From Nitrosopumilaceae archaeon (lineage in GTDB: Archaea; Thermoproteota; Nitrososphaeria; Nitrososphaerales; Nitrosopumilaceae): 7,325 bases of DNA. Shown here in pieces: positions 5,917 through 7,325 of the stretch. A program made the translations under genes and the position numbers. The DNA is taken from assembly GCA_013330055.1 (NCBI GenBank), contig DUJB01000022.1:23927-31251 (forward strand). The letters run 5' to 3'. The notes under the pieces were generated by a model. That model was not told where the DNA came from and did no database searches. It saw only the letters and a program-made list of their open reading frames with translations. How positions within the stretch are numbered: position 1 is the first letter of the stretch; every line of letters starts with the position of its first letter.

Positions 5917-6228
5917 TTATTCAGCTGCTGATTCTGCTGCAGGTTGTGAAGAACTTTCTACGATTTCACCAGAAGCAAATCGTCCACCCACTTGGGTAAT
6001 CTTTATTTTTGCGTTCTGACCAGCCTTGCCGTTTTTGACAAATATTACAAAACCTTCTACTCTTGCGATACCGTCTCCTTTTCTGCTAATTTCCGTTATG
6101 GAAACATCGTATTCTTTTCCTGTTTCTACTGGTTTTGGTCCGTCGTCAAAGCGTCTATTACCGCCATATCCTCTATCTCGGCCATATCCTCTATTAGATC
6201 TTCCAAAACCGCCGTCGTTATAACTCAT
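5917..6228 (-). CDS. TRAM-domain RNA-binding protein with RG-rich N-terminus
   Basis: A 103-residue protein in two parts. Residues 1-30 are a Gly/Arg/Tyr/Asp-rich low-complexity tail (GRSNRGYGRDRGYGGNRR) resembling RGG-type RNA-binding tails. Residues about 36-91 are a TRAM domain: GKEYDVSITEISRKGDGIAR, then FVIFVKNGKAGQ, then KIKITQVGGRFASGEIVE, the small beta-barrel found in TrmA/MiaB enzymes. Standalone archaeal TRAM proteins act as RNA chaperones, some induced by cold. An acidic/Ala tail ends the protein. A longer frame runs upstream to a TTG at 6303, but the start at 6228 is fixed by a near-perfect Shine-Dalgarno (AAAGGAGGTG, 6233-6242) a few bases before the ATG; the extra 25 residues would be leader sequence. 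It is one of few leadered genes here, consistent with strong and regulated translation. No partner gene is adjacent. Confidence 0.9.
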   Translation of the reverse strand: MSYNDGGFGRSNRGYGRDRGYGGNRRFDDGPKPVETGKEYDVSITEISRKGDGIARVEGFVIFVKNGKAGQNAKIKITQVGGRFASGEIVESSSQPAAESAAE

Positions 6229-6232
6229 CGTT

Positions 6233-6242
6233 GCACCTCCTT
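6233..6242 (-). promoter_or_regulatory. Strong Shine-Dalgarno of the TRAM gene
   Basis: The minus strand reads AAAGGAGGTG followed by CAACG and the ATG at 6228. This is nearly full complementarity to the 3' end of 16S rRNA and decides the start codon. Most other genes in this window have no such site and appear leaderless. Confidence 0.85.
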
Positions 6243-6267
6243 TCTGATATACCGATGAATTGTATCC

Positions 6268-6277
6268 CAATAAAAAT
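6268..6277 (-). promoter_or_regulatory. Possible TATA region for the TRAM gene
   Basis: The minus strand reads ATTTTTATTG here. If used, it would place the transcription start near 6247 and give a leader of about 20 nt containing the Shine-Dalgarno. Other AT-rich candidates lie at 6280-6300, which would give a longer leader, so the assignment is tentative. Confidence 0.3.
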
Positions 6278-6341
6278 GGATGTAAATTGTAATTATGATA
6301 CAAAAATTGACATTACGACTAAATTGAATCATCTCAGCACG

Positions 6342-6349
6342 CTTAATAG
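6342..6349 (+). promoter_or_regulatory. TATA box for the short Lys-rich reading frame
   Basis: CTTAATAG is centred about 25 nt before the ATG at 6371, the spacing seen for other leaderless genes in this window. It faces away from the TRAM promoter, so the region 6229-6370 is a divergent promoter region. Confidence 0.5.
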
Positions 6350-6370
6350 CAATGCAAAAACTTGATGTGC

Positions 6371-6427
6371 ATGGCAAAAGCCAAATCAAAAGCTAAATCA
6401 AAAAGCGCAAAAAAGACAAAAAGATAA
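6371..6427 (+). CDS. Very short Lys-rich basic peptide (18 aa), or small RNA gene
   Basis: The frame encodes MAKAKSKAKSKSAKKTKR and then TAA. Nine of 18 residues are Lys, with one Arg and no acidic residue, so the product would be extremely basic, like a histone tail or nucleic-acid-binding peptide. The coding DNA has a 12-nt near-repeat (AAATCAAAAGC twice) giving an AKSK AKSK pattern. Two further in-frame starts lie at 6362 (TTG) and 6365 (ATG). Support for a real gene is positional: a TATA box 25 nt upstream and a hairpin-plus-T terminator starting 8 nt after the stop make a complete transcription unit of about 90 nt. It could instead be a small non-coding RNA, since an A-rich stretch easily yields a Lys-rich frame by chance. 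It is unrelated by sequence to either flanking gene. Confidence 0.5.
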   Translation: MAKAKSKAKSKSAKKTKR

Positions 6428-6434
6428 AAAATCT

Positions 6435-6460
6435 GACCTGAAAAAGGTCTTTTCCTTTTT
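6435..6460 (+). terminator. Hairpin plus T-tract terminator
   Basis: GACCT (6435-6439), loop GAAAA, AGGTC (6445-6449), then TTTTCCTTTTT. This is a perfect 5-bp GC-containing stem directly followed by a T-rich tract, i.e. an intrinsic-type terminator. It ends the short unit beginning near 6371 and separates it from the TFB gene. Confidence 0.7.
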
Positions 6461-6541
6461 CCTGTGTGCATAATGAGTGATTATTATAGAAAATTACGGA
6501 ATACTCTGGTTTTTATGGAGTGATAATCCACCAATATCTGA

Positions 6542-6551
6542 CATTATATGG
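6542..6551 (+). promoter_or_regulatory. TATA-like element at the 5' end of the TFB gene
   Basis: CATTATATGG overlaps the first ATG (6548) and is centred about 28 nt before the second in-frame ATG (6575). It could be a TATA box for a leaderless mRNA starting at the second ATG. The alternative is that transcription starts upstream, from TTTTTATGG (6510-6518) or TTATTATAGA (6481-6490), and the first ATG is used. Confidence 0.3.
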
Positions 6552-7325
6552 TTTTACAAACTTTCAACACAGGTATGCGCTGTGCACGCTGTGGAAAAAA
6601 TTCCATGGTAACTGATAATACGACTGGTGAAAGATTTTGTGGAGGATGTGGTTTTGTAATCGCTGAACGCGTTGATGATTCTGGTCCAGAATGGCGTTCG
6701 TTTTCAAAGGATGAATATGATGATAAAAGCAGGACAGGTTCACCCACCTCGCTTGCAATGCATGACATGGGACTTGCTACAATAATTGGTCATGCAAACA
6801 AGGATGTAACTGGAAAACCATTGTCTGCATCCATGAAAAGTACGATAGAACGTCTTAGAACATGGGACAGTAGAAGTCAGGCCCATGAATCTTCAGACAG
6901 AAACTTTAGACAAGCATTTAGTGATCTTGGAAGACTAAAAGACAAGCTTGCACTTTCAGACGCAGTGATAGAAAAAACAGCTTATATTTACAGAAAGGCA
7001 CTTGACAAGGGGCTTGTCAGAGGAAGATCCATTCCAGGTCTTCTTGCAGCTGCGTTATATGCGGCATGTAGGGATAGTGGAACACCAAGAACATTAAACG
7101 ATGTCTCTAGTGAAATAAATATCAAAAGAAAAGATGTTTCACGATGTTATAGGCTCCTTTTACGAGAACTCGATCTAAAGATGCCGGTAGTGGATCCAGT
7201 AAAATGTATGTCTAGAATAGCAAGCGAAGCTGGACTTACTGAAAAGGTAAAACGACGAGCTCTCATAATCCTAAATGATGCAAACAAGCTAGAAATTACT
7301 GCAGGAAAAGATCCTATGGGACTTG
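6548..7325 (+). CDS. tfb: Transcription initiation factor B (TFB), 3' end missing
   Basis: This is the archaeal homologue of TFIIB: it binds TBP-TATA-BRE DNA and recruits RNA polymerase. The frame is open to the window edge and gives about 259 residues of an expected total near 300. N-terminal zinc ribbon: C12-x2-C15 and C31-x2-C34 (MRCARCGK and FCGGCG). The linker with B-reader/B-linker region follows (GPEWRSFSKDE at 46-56, then TSLAMHDMGLATII). The first cyclin repeat covers about 110-210 (FRQAFSDLGRLKDKL, AALYAACRDSGTPRTLNDV, RKDVSRCYRLLLREL), and the second begins with PVKCMSRIASEAGL and breaks off at AGKDPMGL. A stop lies three codons upstream of the ATG at 6548; the second ATG at 6575 (residue 10) would still keep the whole ribbon, so the exact start is open. 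Thaumarchaea usually carry several TFB paralogues, so which one this is cannot be said. Confidence 0.95.
   Translation, partial: MVLQTFNTGMRCARCGKNSMVTDNTTGERFCGGCGFVIAERVDDSGPEWRSFSKDEYDDKSRTGSPTSLAMHDMGLATIIGHANKDVTGKPLSASMKSTIERLRTWDSRSQAHESSDRNFRQAFSDLGRLKDKLALSDAVIEKTAYIYRKALDKGLVRGRSIPGLLAAALYAACRDSGTPRTLNDVSSEINIKRKDVSRCYRLLLRELDLKMPVVDPVKCMSRIASEAGLTEKVKRRALIILNDANKLEITAGKDPMGL

Noticed and set aside
5992..6258. Two plus-strand open frames opposite the TRAM gene
   Set aside because: The minus strand has a recognised TRAM domain and Shine-Dalgarno; the opposite frames are low-complexity Ser/Ile/Pro products.
6229..6303. N-terminal extension of the TRAM protein to a TTG
   Set aside because: The Shine-Dalgarno inside this stretch points to the ATG at 6228, and the extra residues do not look like part of the RG tail or of a signal peptide.
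6352..6396. Alternative 14-codon frame starting MQKLDVHGK
   Set aside because: It overlaps the Lys-rich frame, starts too close to the TATA box to be leaderless, has no Shine-Dalgarno and ends in the middle of the transcription unit.
6544..6768. Minus-strand open frames opposite the TFB zinc ribbon
   Set aside because: Antisense to clear TFB coding sequence with C-x2-C pairs; no promoter support.

Overview
The window looks like a piece of a low-GC ammonia-oxidising archaeon (Nitrososphaerota/Thaumarchaeota, Nitrosopumilus-like). Three signs point there. The right end holds the N-terminal two thirds of an archaeal transcription factor B (Zn ribbon plus cyclin folds). Most start codons lie about 23-28 nt downstream of a TATA-like box with no Shine-Dalgarno, which is the leaderless archaeal gene layout. 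The proteins include a standalone JAMM protease, a TRAM protein with an RG-rich tail and a crotonyl-CoA-reductase-like MDR enzyme. The taxon is inferred from protein recall and promoter style, not from a search.

Left block (1-1835, + strand): the 3' end of a DppB-type ABC permease, then a DppC-type permease whose ATG overlaps the dppB stop by 4 nt. Together they form the channel of a peptide/nickel-class importer. The DppC protein carries an extracytoplasmic insert of about 190 residues between its first membrane helix and the conserved permease core.

Middle block (1832-4217, - strand): four co-directional genes, read right to left. They encode a 423-aa coiled-coil protein, a 132-aa JAMM/MPN metalloprotease with all ligands intact, a 99-aa membrane protein with a C-terminal zinc ribbon, and an unrecognised 105-aa protein whose stop overlaps the dppC stop tail to tail. 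TATA-like boxes before the JAMM and zinc-ribbon genes suggest internal promoters, so this may be a loose cluster and not one operon. A divergent gene at 4283-4591 encodes a small two-helix membrane protein.

Right block (4720-7325): a zinc-containing MDR oxidoreductase (- strand) that lacks the usual catalytic-zinc ligands and resembles crotonyl-CoA carboxylase/reductases. Next is a TRAM-domain RNA-binding protein (- strand) with a strong Shine-Dalgarno, then a very short Lys-rich reading frame (18 codons, + strand) with its own TATA box and an intrinsic-type terminator, and finally the TFB gene (+ strand), cut by the window end. No mobile element, CRISPR array, tRNA or rRNA was seen. No gene-free stretch exceeds about 150 nt.

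Nothing here clearly forms a new multi-gene system. The points most worth a second look are the 18-codon basic peptide/small RNA, the CCR-like reductase as a candidate for the missing acryloyl-CoA reductase step of thaumarchaeal carbon fixation, the enlarged DppC, and the JAMM / zinc-ribbon / coiled-coil neighbourhood.
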